This document shows, one piece after another, positions 27,272 to 35,957 of a DNA stretch of 64,000 nt. The notes beneath the pieces are model-generated. The model was not told the DNA's origin. It did not search any database and saw only the letters and a program-made list of their open reading frames with translations. The translations under genes were made by a program, and so were the position numbers. Location of the stretch: the NCBI GenBank assembly GCA_027064135.1, contig JAMOQG010000142.1:1-64000 (forward strand), in the 5' to 3' direction. Numbering within the stretch: the stretch's first letter is position 1; every line of letters starts with the position of its first letter. The stretch comes from Peptostreptococcaceae bacterium (lineage in GTDB: Bacteria; Bacillota; Clostridia; Peptostreptococcales; Acidaminobacteraceae).

Positions 27272-28756
27272 ATGGAAACTAAAAATATAACTGAGTTATT
27301 TTATTATTCTAAATATCCTATATATATTGTCAACGAGAATCATATAGTAACATTTGTTGATAAATATGTTGAAGAAAAATTTCCTAATAGTATTGGGAAA
27401 AAATGTTATAAAGCATTTTATAATAATGAAAAGCCCTGTAGTAAGTGTATATGTAGAGTGGTATCTGTTGAAAAAGATATTGTTGCTAGGACAGGAATTA
27501 ATAAAGAAAACATTTTGGATATTGAGCAAGCTCATATAAAAAAGATTTGTATGCCTATTAAAAACGAATTTGTTGTATTAGAATATGATAATACTGTTGA
27601 TTCCTTAATGTATGAAGAAACTCAAAATGAATTATTAGCTATAAAAAAAGAATTAAATAATTTTAAAATAAATGAAGATGAAAAAAATGATTATTATATA
27701 AATCTTATACATGAATTACAATCATCTCTCATAAACGTTAATAAAATTGTGTTAAACTTAAAAAATAATTATAAAATTTTAGAAAATAATGAGCTGATTG
27801 AAAATATTGAAAATTCACTTTCAAGGGGGGAAGCCTCTATAGATAAGTTATTTAAATTCAATGAAATTTCAAGAACAATTAATTTATTAAACATTGAAAA
27901 ATTCAACTTATTAGATTTGATTAAAAATATTAGAATAAGATATAATCAAACTTCAAAAAATAGAAAAATTAATTTTAGTGTAAATGTTTCAACTAATATA
28001 AAAGAAAGTTACTTTGGAGATAGAGAAAAAATTCGTCAAGTAATTGAAAATGTATTAGATAATTCTTTTGATTTTACTGTTGATGGGTTTATTAAAGTCA
28101 ATATATATGAGATTAAAGAAGAAAATTCGGTATCAACAATAAAAATTTCTGTTAAAGATAGTGGAATTGGTATTCCAAAAGAACAAATTGATTTAATATA
28201 TAAAAGATACTATAAAATAAGTAATGTTTATTCAAGATCTTTGGGAAGAGCTGGGTTAGGACTTTCTATTACAAAAGATATTATTAATTTAATGAATGGA
28301 AAAATTGATATTGAATCAGAAATAGGTGTTGGGACTACAATAGATATAATAATTAAATTGAAAAATACACAAAAAAAGGTAGAGGAAATCAGAAATTATG
28401 GTGTCAAAAAGAAAATACTTGTAGTTGGTGTGGAAGAAATATTAAAATATGTTATAAAATTTAAGTTGCATAATGATTATGAAATAGAAAAGGCGATTGA
28501 TGGAGAAGAAGGATTAATGTTGTATTATAAACATAAACCAGATATTGTACTTATAGATATGATGAGTGATAAAATTAATGGTTTTGATTTTTATGATGAA
28601 ATTTATAAAAATAATGCTCATAAAGCATCGATAATTGCAACTTCAGATAGAGTTTTGCCGACGGAGAAAGAATATTTAGTTAGCTATGGGTTTGATGATT
28701 ATATATCAAAACCAATTGATTATAAAATATTGGTGGAAAAATTAAAAAAATTATAA
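27272..28756 (+). CDS. Soluble hybrid histidine kinase with cysteine-rich PAS and C-terminal receiver
   Basis: About 494 residues. An N-terminal PAS-like domain holds Cys45, Cys56, Cys59 and Cys61 (CYKAF then PCSKCICR), a layout used for metal or redox sensing in related PAS domains. A coiled coil and an H-box (NLIHELQSSL) follow. The GHKL ATPase shows N-box IENVLDNS, G1 DSGIGIP and G2 AGLGLSITKDI. The C-terminal receiver has the phosphoacceptor Asp in LIDMM and the conserved Lys in ISKP, but Glu/Val in place of the usual acid pocket. No membrane segment is present. The ATG at 27272 is chosen on GGAAGTGG; a TTG at 27254 is less likely. Partners are unknown. Confidence 0.82.
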   Translation: METKNITELFYYSKYPIYIVNENHIVTFVDKYVEEKFPNSIGKKCYKAFYNNEKPCSKCICRVVSVEKDIVARTGINKENILDIEQAHIKKICMPIKNEFVVLEYDNTVDSLMYEETQNELLAIKKELNNFKINEDEKNDYYINLIHELQSSLINVNKIVLNLKNNYKILENNELIENIENSLSRGEASIDKLFKFNEISRTINLLNIEKFNLLDLIKNIRIRYNQTSKNRKINFSVNVSTNIKESYFGDREKIRQVIENVLDNSFDFTVDGFIKVNIYEIKEENSVSTIKISVKDSGIGIPKEQIDLIYKRYYKISNVYSRSLGRAGLGLSITKDIINLMNGKIDIESEIGVGTTIDIIIKLKNTQKKVEEIRNYGVKKKILVVGVEEILKYVIKFKLHNDYEIEKAIDGEEGLMLYYKHKPDIVLIDMMSDKINGFDFYDEIYKNNAHKASIIATSDRVLPTEKEYLVSYGFDDYISKPIDYKILVEKLKKL

Positions 28757-28767
28757 AGGTGAGTTTA

Positions 28768-29907
28768 ATGAAAAAATTTAGATTATTAGCAACGACAGCA
28801 TTTGGAACTGAAGGAATAACAAAAAAAGAAGTGAAGAAATTAGGATTTGAAAATATTAACGTTGAAAATGGTAAAGTGTTTTTTGACTCCGATAAAGAAG
28901 GAATAGTAAAAGCAAATTTATGGCTTAGAACAGCAAGTAAGATTTATTGGGTAATCGGTGAATTTGAAAGTCTTTCTTTTAGTGATTTATATGATAAGGT
29001 ATATGATTTACCTTGGGAAAAGATATTTAATAAAAACGCAAGTTTTCCAGTTAATGCAAAATCTGTAAAATCAACTCTTTTTAGTTTACCTTCAATTCAA
29101 TCTATATCTAAAAAAGCAATTGTTGATAAACTTAAGGATAAACTTCATGTTGATGTTCTTGATGAAAGTGAAGAAGAATATGAGATACTTGTTGATGTTT
29201 TAAAAGATAAAGTTACCATAAGAATTAACACAACTGGTGAAGGTCTTTTTAAAAGAGGATATAGAATTGAGAAAAATGATGCTCCTATGAGAGAAACTCT
29301 TGCGGCTACACTTGTAGATATTTCAAATTGGAATTTTAGAATTCCTTTAGTTGATCCTCTGTGTGGAACAGGAACTATATTAATTGAAGCCGCACTTAAA
29401 GGAAAGAATATTGCCCCTGGATTATATAGAAGCTTTGAATTTGAAAAATGGCCTTTTATGAAAGCAGAATTTGTAGAAGAAGAAAGAAATATTGCAAAAA
29501 GTCAAATTTCAGAAAATGAATTAATTCTTAGAGGTTATGATATCGATGAAGAAGTAATAGAAATTGCAAAAGCGAATGCTATTAGAGCTGGTGTATCTGA
29601 GTATATTAAATTTGAAGTTAGAGATTTAAAGAACTTTGAATCTGATATTAATTATGGTTATATTATATCAAATCCTCCATATGGAGAGAGATTGGGAACA
29701 TATGATGAAGCTAAATATATTAATGATTTATTAGGAAAAATTTTTATAAAGCTTGATAATTGGTCGATGTATATTTTTACAGCTTTTGAAGAATTTGAAA
29801 CAGTGTTTACAAAAAAATCAACGAAAAACAGAAAAATGTATAATGGTAAAATAAAGTGCTATTTTTATCAATATTATGGTAAAAGACCTCCGAAAAAAAG
29901 ACAGTAG
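28768..29907 (+). CDS. THUMP-domain RNA (guanine-N2) methyltransferase, RlmL/YpsC type
   Basis: About 379 residues. The N-terminal ferredoxin-like/THUMP region covers about 1-160. The class I SAM domain contains VDPLCGTGTILIEAAL, and the catalytic motif IISNPPYGERLG is typical of N2-guanine methylation of RNA. Firmicute members (YpsC-like) act on 23S rRNA; the exact base is not visible. The ATG at 28768 has AAAGGTGA five bases before it. The next gene starts directly after its stop. Confidence 0.88.
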   Translation: MKKFRLLATTAFGTEGITKKEVKKLGFENINVENGKVFFDSDKEGIVKANLWLRTASKIYWVIGEFESLSFSDLYDKVYDLPWEKIFNKNASFPVNAKSVKSTLFSLPSIQSISKKAIVDKLKDKLHVDVLDESEEEYEILVDVLKDKVTIRINTTGEGLFKRGYRIEKNDAPMRETLAATLVDISNWNFRIPLVDPLCGTGTILIEAALKGKNIAPGLYRSFEFEKWPFMKAEFVEEERNIAKSQISENELILRGYDIDEEVIEIAKANAIRAGVSEYIKFEVRDLKNFESDINYGYIISNPPYGERLGTYDEAKYINDLLGKIFIKLDNWSMYIFTAFEEFETVFTKKSTKNRKMYNGKIKCYFYQYYGKRPPKKRQ

Positions 29908-29913
29908 GTGTAT

Positions 29914-31023
29914 ATGTATAAAGTCAGAAGAAAAGGATACAGTTTTATATCTTTAATATTATTGTTTTTAATAATTTTAGTTGTGTTTAATTTTAAAGAC
30001 ATAGTAAACAGTGTTCAACCTGATTTAAGTTTTGGAAAAACAAAAGTTAATGAAATATTTAGAATGAAAAAAGATAATTTTGAGAATGATAATAGTATTT
30101 TTGTTGTCAAAAACGGATTGATTCAGATAAAAGAGAATAAAATGTATTATATTAATAATGAATATGAATCTTTATGGATGAAAGAGATAAATGGAAATGA
30201 TATTGAAATTTATAGTAGTAATAACTTCATTTATGTTATTGATAGGAATACTGGTGATATTTTCAAAGTGGATTATCAAGGGAACATTGTTTCTCGAAAA
30301 TACAGTCAAGGAAATTTTTTGAAAATTATATTTTTTAGTGACAGTGAGCTGGTTGTATTAGGTTCTAATTATCATATTTTTAAATATGATGAAGAGTTAA
30401 ATATATTAAAAGAAGAAAATTTAAATCTTGAGCATATTTTTGATGTTAAATTTTATAATGATAAATATTATATATTAAATATTGAAAATAAAAATGAATT
30501 CTTTTTTACAAGGCTTGTTATGCTTAATGAAAATTTTGAATTTATTTCTAATTCGAATATAAATGATGAAATTTTATATGATGTTTTTTTGAATTCTAAT
30601 TATAAGATGCTAAAAGGAAACAAAAAAATTGTTAAAATTGATGAGCATGATAAAATAGTATGGGAAACAAATTTTAATTATTTGATTAAAAATATTGTAT
30701 TAGGAGATAGACTATATATAAATTTAATAGATATTCAAGAATCACAAAATGGACAGTATTATAATTTTATTAAAGTGCTAAATAGTGATGGTATTGTAGT
30801 TAAAGAAGTTCAATCTCCAATTCAAGGAATCAATAAAATGTTGATTAATGATTCAAAGCTTTATATAATAAATGATAATCAAATATGTGTATTAAATGAT
30901 GAATTGGAAATAATGTTTTTGAAAGAAATAGAAGAAAATATTATTGATATAAAATTTCTTGAGAATAATAAAATACTTATAGATACTGAAAATAATATTA
31001 TTATATATCAAATGAAATTGTAA
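29914..31023 (+). CDS. Unknown membrane-anchored protein, likely beta-propeller
   Basis: About 370 residues. A basic N-terminus (YKVRRKGYSF) is followed by one membrane segment (residues 9-28). The rest is extracytoplasmic, with a repeating pattern such as NNFIYVIDRNTGDIFKVDYQGNI that suggests six or seven propeller blades. No catalytic motif is evident. It starts on ATG 29914, or GTG 29908 that overlaps the preceding stop; the ribosome site AGGTG is close. CvpA follows 10 bases later. An N-terminal anchor plus a propeller-like repeat region recalls the protein at 502-2067, but I see no clear sequence identity. Confidence 0.6.
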   Translation: MYKVRRKGYSFISLILLFLIILVVFNFKDIVNSVQPDLSFGKTKVNEIFRMKKDNFENDNSIFVVKNGLIQIKENKMYYINNEYESLWMKEINGNDIEIYSSNNFIYVIDRNTGDIFKVDYQGNIVSRKYSQGNFLKIIFFSDSELVVLGSNYHIFKYDEELNILKEENLNLEHIFDVKFYNDKYYILNIENKNEFFFTRLVMLNENFEFISNSNINDEILYDVFLNSNYKMLKGNKKIVKIDEHDKIVWETNFNYLIKNIVLGDRLYINLIDIQESQNGQYYNFIKVLNSDGIVVKEVQSPIQGINKMLINDSKLYIINDNQICVLNDELEIMFLKEIEENIIDIKFLENNKILIDTENNIIIYQMKL

Positions 31024-31033
31024 TGGAGGAAAT

Positions 31034-31732
31034 ATGGAAATTAAAAATATTGTTGATATTATAATAATTGTTTTTATATTGATCAATTTATTTTTAGGGT
31101 GGCGAAAAGGGCTTGTTTTATCGATATTCAATTTTTTTGGAATAATCGTAGCTTTTATTGTTGCAAAAAAATATTTTACTATATTTGGAGAATTTCTTAT
31201 AAATAATGTATATTGGGTAAGTGAATTAAAAAATAATATTGCATTAAGAATTAATGATTCATTTAGTTCAAATACTGAAATTGTTAGTAATATTAATAAT
31301 GGAACAATTTTAAATAAATTGGATTTACCCGAATATTTAAATAATGGAATAAATCAGATTTTACTTAATCTGGATATTACAAAAATTGATGATGTAAATG
31401 TTAAAATGGCAGATGTTATAGTAAAGGTTATAATTAATTTTTTGAGTTTTATTTTACTTTTTATTTTATTGATTTTAGCCATAAAAATTATTGGAATAAT
31501 ATTGAATACGATATTTAAACTTCCAATATTGAAAGGTATAAATCAATTTGGAGGACTTATTGTTGGTTTTATTATTAGCAATATATTTATTTTTGTATTT
31601 ATGGCTTTAATTGTATTGTTAAATCCAATGAATTTGGATTTTGGTTTAAAGGAAATTATTAATCAATCGCGGATAGGAATGTTTTATTATAATAATAATT
31701 TACTTTTTGTGTTAATAAACTACTATTTATAA
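31034..31732 (+). CDS. CvpA family membrane protein
   Basis: 232 residues with four hydrophobic segments: about 5-25, 28-45, 130-155 and 170-195. The diagnostic N-terminal pattern is VDIIIIVFILINLFLGWRKG, as in CvpA/YshB proteins, where a GxxxGxxxG-like turn (RKGLVLSIF) follows. The biochemical role is unresolved; the E. coli homologue affects colicin V secretion and envelope homeostasis. It may share a transcript with the propeller protein upstream (10 bases) and yedF downstream (13 bases). Confidence 0.82.
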   Translation: MEIKNIVDIIIIVFILINLFLGWRKGLVLSIFNFFGIIVAFIVAKKYFTIFGEFLINNVYWVSELKNNIALRINDSFSSNTEIVSNINNGTILNKLDLPEYLNNGINQILLNLDITKIDDVNVKMADVIVKVIINFLSFILLFILLILAIKIIGIILNTIFKLPILKGINQFGGLIVGFIISNIFIFVFMALIVLLNPMNLDFGLKEIINQSRIGMFYYNNNLLFVLINYYL

Positions 31733-31745
31733 AAAAGGAGAAAAT

Positions 31746-32345
31746 ATGGGATTTGTAAAAATAGATGCTAAGGGACTTGCTTGTCCAAAACCTGTTTTAG
31801 AAACAAAGAAAGCGTTAAGTACGCTTACTGAGGAAGGTCTTATAACAATAGTTGATAATGAGATCGCAGTTGAAAATGTAAAAAAATTAGTTGGAAAATT
31901 AGGATACGAGTATGAAGTTACGGGAGAAAATGATTATTTTGAAATTAAAATAATAAATGACTTAAAAAATATTGTTATAACTGAAAGCACTAATAATAAT
32001 ATAGTTGATAAAAGCATATTGTTTACAAGTGATAAAATGGGTCGTGGCGATGATGAACTTGGTAGTGTATTAATGTCTGGATATATTTATACTTTAACTG
32101 AAATGGAAGAATTACCTAAATATATTATGTTTGTTAACTCTGCGGTTAAATTGACTACTAAAGGCTCAAAATGTATTGATGATATTAAAAAACTTGAAGA
32201 AAAAGGTGTTGAGATCCTTTCATGTGGAACATGTCTTGATTTTTTAAAAATTGAGTTAAAAGATTTGGAAGTTGGAAATGTTACAAATATGTATACAATA
32301 GTAGATAACACTTTAAATGTTAAAAATACGATAACTATTGGTTAG
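31746..32345 (+). CDS. yedF: YedF-type TusA/DsrE sulfurtransferase-like protein
   Basis: 199 residues. The TusA fold at the N-terminus has DAKGLACPKPVLETKKAL, with the persulfide-carrying Cys in CPKP. The DsrE-like domain at the C-terminus carries CGTCLDFLKI. The fused architecture is the one named YedF and is often associated with selenium metabolism. No selenium genes are seen in this window, so the pathway is inferred only from the family. An AAAAAGGAG ribosome site is present. Confidence 0.88.
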   Translation: MGFVKIDAKGLACPKPVLETKKALSTLTEEGLITIVDNEIAVENVKKLVGKLGYEYEVTGENDYFEIKIINDLKNIVITESTNNNIVDKSILFTSDKMGRGDDELGSVLMSGYIYTLTEMEELPKYIMFVNSAVKLTTKGSKCIDDIKKLEEKGVEILSCGTCLDFLKIELKDLEVGNVTNMYTIVDNTLNVKNTITIG

Positions 32346-32355
32346 GAGTGTAAAA

Positions 32356-32592
32356 ATGCCATTAATTTTTGAAGTAGGAGACAAAGTAACATTAAAAAAA
32401 GCTCATCCTTGTGGATCAAAAGATTTTGAAATAGTAAGAATGGGTGCAGATTTTAGAATTAAATGTCTAGGTTGTGAAAAAGAATTATGGCTTTCAAGAA
32501 GAAAACTTGAAAGAAGGACAAGGAAAATTTATAGAAATGGTGAAAGATTAAAGAAGGCAGATATTGAAAGAGAACAATCTGAAGAGCAATAA
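32356..32592 (+). CDS. DUF951 small zinc-ribbon-like protein
   Basis: About 78 residues. The family pattern is GDKVTLKKAHPCGSKDFEIVR, with KCLGCEKELWLSRRKLE. The paired cysteine motifs (HPCG, CLGC) look suited to metal binding. DUF951 proteins are found widely in Firmicutes near parB, rpsF or ychF; here the gene lies about 1.3 kb before rpsF. Function is unknown. The ATG at 32356 follows TTAGGAGTG. It overlaps neither neighbour. Confidence 0.88.
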   Translation: MPLIFEVGDKVTLKKAHPCGSKDFEIVRMGADFRIKCLGCEKELWLSRRKLERRTRKIYRNGERLKKADIEREQSEEQ

Positions 32593-32613
32593 TAATTATA
32601 TAAGGGGGCAAAA

Positions 32614-33798
32614 ATGAAATTTGCAAAAAGAATGGACAATGTTAAAGCATCAGCAATAAGAGAAATACTTAAGTTAACAGAAAAACCTAATCTTATTTCT
32701 TTTGCAGGTGGTTTACCTGCACCAGAACTTTTTCCAGTTGAACAAATAAGAAATATTACTGGGAAAATATTAGATGAAGAAGGGGAAAAAGCATTACAGT
32801 ATAGTACAACTGAAGGATATAATCCGCTACGTGAATTGATTGCAGAAAGATTAATTGAAAAAAGTTATATTGAAAATATAACTAAAGAAAATATTCTAAT
32901 TACAAGTGGCTCTCAGCAAGGATTGAGTTTTTCAGGAAAAATATTTTTAGATAATGACGATATTGTTTTAGTTGAAAGTCCGAGTTATTTAGGTGCAATT
33001 AATGCATTTAAAGCTAGTGGTTGTAAATTTATTGAAGTTGAAACAGATGATGATGGTATGCTAATTGAAAGTCTTGAAAATGCAATAAAGGAAAATGATA
33101 AAGTAAGAATGATTTATGTCATTCCAGATTTTCAAAATCCAACCGGAAAAACATGGTCTCTTGAAAGAAGAAAAAAGTTACTTGAAATTGCAAATAAATA
33201 TGATCTTCCTGTTATTGAAGACAATCCATATGGGGAATTAAGATTTGATGGCGAAAGTATTAGACCTTTAAAATCACTTGATACTGAAGGTAGAGTTATT
33301 TATTTAGGAACTTTTTCTAAAACATTTTGTCCGGGGTTAAGAATTGGATGGGTTTTAGCAGAAAAAGAAATTCTTGAAAAATATATTTTATTAAAACAAG
33401 GGGAGGATTTGCATACAAGTTCATTAGATCAAAGAGAAATTGCAATGTTCCTTAAAGAATATGATTTTGATGCTCATATTGAAACATTAAAAAATGTATA
33501 TAGAGTGAGAAGAGATCTTATGATGGATTCAATTAAGAAGTATTTTCCTGAAGATAGTAAATATACTTATCCAGAAGGCGGATTATTTACATGGGTTGAA
33601 CTTCCAGAATATATTGATACTGAAAAAATGATGGTTAAAGCAGTTGAAAAAGGTGTAGCATATGTTCCAGGTGAATCATTTTATCCAAACGGTGGACATA
33701 AAAATACAATGAGACTTAATTTTTCGAATATGAATGAAGAAAAAATAGTTGAAGGAATTCAGATGTTAGGGGAAGTAATAAAAGCTGAAATTAAATAA
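32614..33798 (+). CDS. PLP-dependent aminotransferase, 2-aminoadipate transaminase (LysN) type
   Basis: 394 residues of fold-type I aminotransferase. The Schiff-base lysine is in GTFSKTFCPGLRIGW. Other fold motifs are NPTGKTWSLERR, IEDNPYGELRF and the C-terminal MRLNFSN with the substrate-carboxylate arginine. It lacks the GntR domain of MocR regulators. Substrate is not fixed by sequence; family members use aminoadipate, aromatic or branched amino acids with 2-oxoglutarate. TAAGGGGGC gives a clear start. Confidence 0.85.
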   Translation: MKFAKRMDNVKASAIREILKLTEKPNLISFAGGLPAPELFPVEQIRNITGKILDEEGEKALQYSTTEGYNPLRELIAERLIEKSYIENITKENILITSGSQQGLSFSGKIFLDNDDIVLVESPSYLGAINAFKASGCKFIEVETDDDGMLIESLENAIKENDKVRMIYVIPDFQNPTGKTWSLERRKKLLEIANKYDLPVIEDNPYGELRFDGESIRPLKSLDTEGRVIYLGTFSKTFCPGLRIGWVLAEKEILEKYILLKQGEDLHTSSLDQREIAMFLKEYDFDAHIETLKNVYRVRRDLMMDSIKKYFPEDSKYTYPEGGLFTWVELPEYIDTEKMMVKAVEKGVAYVPGESFYPNGGHKNTMRLNFSNMNEEKIVEGIQMLGEVIKAEIK

Positions 33799-33809
33799 AA
33801 TTAAAACTT

Positions 33810-33909
33810 GTAATTTTTATAAATTACTGATACACTATTTCAGTGTGAATGTAGCAATGTGCTACTCTCTGCTCAGAAATGAGCCAATTAGACCATAGGG
33901 AGGTGTAGA
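33810..33909 (+). promoter_or_regulatory. Structured leader of the rpsF-ssb-rpsR operon
   Basis: Four consecutive small hairpins can be drawn. GTAATTT/AAATTAC lies at 33810-33827 and ACACT/AGTGT at 33832-33846. GTAGC/GCTAC lies at 33851-33865 and GCTC/GAGC at 33871-33884. The GGGAGGTG ribosome site follows. Position suggests the S6:S18 autoregulatory leader known in many bacteria, but I could not find its CCG box, so the assignment is tentative. Confidence 0.45.
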
Positions 33910-34194
33910 ATGAGAAAATACGAAATAATTTATATTGTAAAAACAACGGTTGACGATGAAAGAAAAGCTGAAATTCTTGAGGAAGCAAAAGGCATAATCG
34001 AAACAGCTGGTACTGTTACAGAAGTTGAGGAAATGGGTAAAAGAAGATTAGCTTATGAAATTAAGAAAAATAATGAAGGTTTTTATACTGTAATTAGTTA
34101 TGAAGCTGAAGTATCTGTTAATCCAATATTGAAGAAAAAATTTAAGCTTAATGAAGATGTAATTAGAGATCTTATTGTAAGAGTAGATAAATAG
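33910..34194 (+). CDS. rpsF: 30S ribosomal protein S6
   Basis: 94 residues, normal length. It begins MRKYEIIYIVKTTVDDE and has GKRRLAYEIKKNNEGFYTVISYEA, the typical S6 sheet. It binds the central domain of 16S rRNA with S18, whose gene is third in this operon. A strong GGGAGGTG ribosome site lies upstream. Confidence 0.97.
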   Translation: MRKYEIIYIVKTTVDDERKAEILEEAKGIIETAGTVTEVEEMGKRRLAYEIKKNNEGFYTVISYEAEVSVNPILKKKFKLNEDVIRDLIVRVDK

Positions 34195-34211
34195 TATAAA
34201 AGGGGGTTTTT

Positions 34212-34646
34212 ATGAATAATGTAAATTTGATTGGAAGACTTACGAGAGACCCTGAATTAAAATATATACCAGGAACTGGAACTGCTGTAGCTAATTTTAC
34301 TTTAGCAGTTGACAGAGGGCTGTCTAAAGATAAAAAGAAAGAAATGGAACAGCAAGGAAAAGCTACTGCAGATTTTATAAGAACTGTAGTATGGGGAAAA
34401 CAAGCTGAAAATTGTGCTAATTATCTTGAAAAAGGTAGATTAGTTGCTATTTCTGGATCTATTAGAACAAGCAGCTCAAGAGATGAATCTGGTAATGTTA
34501 GTTATTATACAGATGTTAATGCATTTAAAGTTGAATTTTTGGAATGGGGAGATAAGAAAAATAATTCATCAAATTCAGGATATGATAAAGATATTAATCC
34601 AAGTGATTTTAGTTCTGTTGAAGATGATGATGATATCCCATTTTAG
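34212..34646 (+). CDS. ssb: Single-stranded DNA-binding protein
   Basis: 144 residues. The OB-fold is at the N-terminus (NNVNLIGRLTRDPELKYIPG, NFTLAVDRG). A short linker leads to the acidic tip EDDDDIPF, which is the protein-interaction tail. It sits between rpsF and rpsR, the standard arrangement that links ssb to ribosomal protein expression. AAAAGGGGG precedes the ATG. Confidence 0.97.
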   Translation: MNNVNLIGRLTRDPELKYIPGTGTAVANFTLAVDRGLSKDKKKEMEQQGKATADFIRTVVWGKQAENCANYLEKGRLVAISGSIRTSSSRDESGNVSYYTDVNAFKVEFLEWGDKKNNSSNSGYDKDINPSDFSSVEDDDDIPF

Positions 34647-34664
34647 TATTTAAGGAGAGATTAT

Positions 34665-34892
34665 ATGAGTTATAACGCAGGAAGAGGAAAGCCAAAAAAA
34701 TGTTTTCTTTGCAAAGGCGAAGATGCAACAATTGATTATAAAGATGTTAGAAATTTAAGAAGATATATTTCTGATCGTGGTAAGATTTTACCTCGTAGAG
34801 CTACAGGAAACTGTGCTAAGCATCAAAGAGAAATTGCTAGAGCAATTAAGCAAGCTAGAAAAATTGCTTTATTGCCATACATTACTGAATAA
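34665..34892 (+). CDS. rpsR: 30S ribosomal protein S18
   Basis: 75 residues. It has [24 protein letters not shown], with two cysteines of the zinc-binding (C+) S18 form, then [15 protein letters not shown] and a third Cys/His pair. The core [21 protein letters not shown] is invariant in S18. It pairs with S6 on the 30S platform. A strong terminator follows immediately. Confidence 0.97.
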   Translation: MSYNAGRGKPKKCFLCKGEDATIDYKDVRNLRRYISDRGKILPRRATGNCAKHQREIARAIKQARKIALLPYITE

Positions 34893-34924
34893 AAAAAAGA
34901 AGTGGAAAAATCCACTTCTTTTTT
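34893..34924 (+). terminator. Terminator after rpsR
   Basis: GAAGTGGA (34899-34906) pairs with TCCACTTC (34911-34918) around AAAA. The stem is extended by the A-run and T-run on both sides, so it may work in both directions. Confidence 0.88.
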
Positions 34925-34984
34925 ATTACTTAGGAAAGTGTAATTAAAATATAATATGTGGGTTATTTTACTAAAAATAAGCTA

Positions 34985-35013
34985 TTGACTTTTATATCTT
35001 AGTGAAATATGAT
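34985..35013 (+). promoter_or_regulatory. Promoter of the gdpP-rplI operon
   Basis: TTGACT (34985-34990), a 17-bp spacer and TATGAT (35008-35013), 35 bp before the TTG start of the first gene. Confidence 0.65.
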
Positions 35014-35047
35014 AATATAATTGTAAAGATTAAATGGAGTGAGAAAT

Positions 35048-35953
35048 TTGAATATAAAAAATATTATAAGAACAGTTTTAATTATGATTTTACTTTTATT
35101 TATTGGTGAATATTTGCCAATACTTAGCACTGTTATTGTTGGGATTCCAGTGAGTTTGTTAGTTTTATATAAAAAAGAAAATTTTAAACCTGTAATTTTA
35201 TCAATAGGAATTTTTTCTTTTGTGATTTATTTTAGTTTTGGTTTTTTTAATATGTTATTTGTTTTGATATTTACAGTTTTAAATATAAGTGTTTTAATTT
35301 ATTCTGATAAAAATAAATTAAGTGCACTTATAACACAGATTTTATTGTTTTTAGCTATTTTAATTAGTTTAACATTCACAATATATGTTATTACAACTAT
35401 TAACGAGACAAGTATATTAGAAATGTTTAAAACTTCTTTGAAAGAAAGCGAAAATATTTTGGCGAGTAATAGTTTGCTTGCTGGCAGCGAATTTAATATT
35501 AATGAAGTAATTAATCAAATATTATCAATTATTCCTTTTATGGTTATTTTGTTAAGTTCTATGAATGCCATAGTAATGTATTTTTTAGCAAGATATGTTT
35601 TAAAGAAAATGAATTTTGAAGTTTTAGAAATTAATAATTTATCTGATTTTAAATTGCCAATGCATTTTGTATATGGAATTACGTTTATTTTATTTTTATC
35701 ATATATTGTTGGAGCAATGAATATTGTAAGCTTTAATAGTATTTCATTAAATGTAATTCTAATAATGCTATATATATTTGCATTTCAAGGAGCAGCAGTT
35801 TTGTCTTATTTTTTAGATAAGAAAAATGTTGCAAAAATTATTAAGATAACTTTAATTTTGATATTAATGCTTTTTCAAGGAATATTCATTTTAGCGATTG
35901 TTGGTTGGTTAGATATGATTTTTAATTTTAGAAGAGTTAAAAAAAGTGAGTGA
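35048..35953 (+). CDS. YybS-like DUF2232 membrane protein
   Basis: About 301 residues with seven or eight hydrophobic segments spread over the whole length. Its size, topology and position immediately before gdpP match YybS (DUF2232). The TTG at 35048 is the likely start because GGAG lies eight bases upstream. A GTG at 35039 sits inside that ribosome site. The function of the family is not established; some members resemble S-components of ECF transporters. The stop is five bases before the gdpP start. Confidence 0.78.
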   Translation: MNIKNIIRTVLIMILLLFIGEYLPILSTVIVGIPVSLLVLYKKENFKPVILSIGIFSFVIYFSFGFFNMLFVLIFTVLNISVLIYSDKNKLSALITQILLFLAILISLTFTIYVITTINETSILEMFKTSLKESENILASNSLLAGSEFNINEVINQILSIIPFMVILLSSMNAIVMYFLARYVLKKMNFEVLEINNLSDFKLPMHFVYGITFILFLSYIVGAMNIVSFNSISLNVILIMLYIFAFQGAAVLSYFLDKKNVAKIIKITLILILMLFQGIFILAIVGWLDMIFNFRRVKKSE

Positions 35954-35957
35954 TAAA

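Noticed and set aside
32614-33798. MocR-type regulator
   Set aside because: Only the aminotransferase domain is present; the protein begins at the enzyme fold and has no GntR winged helix.
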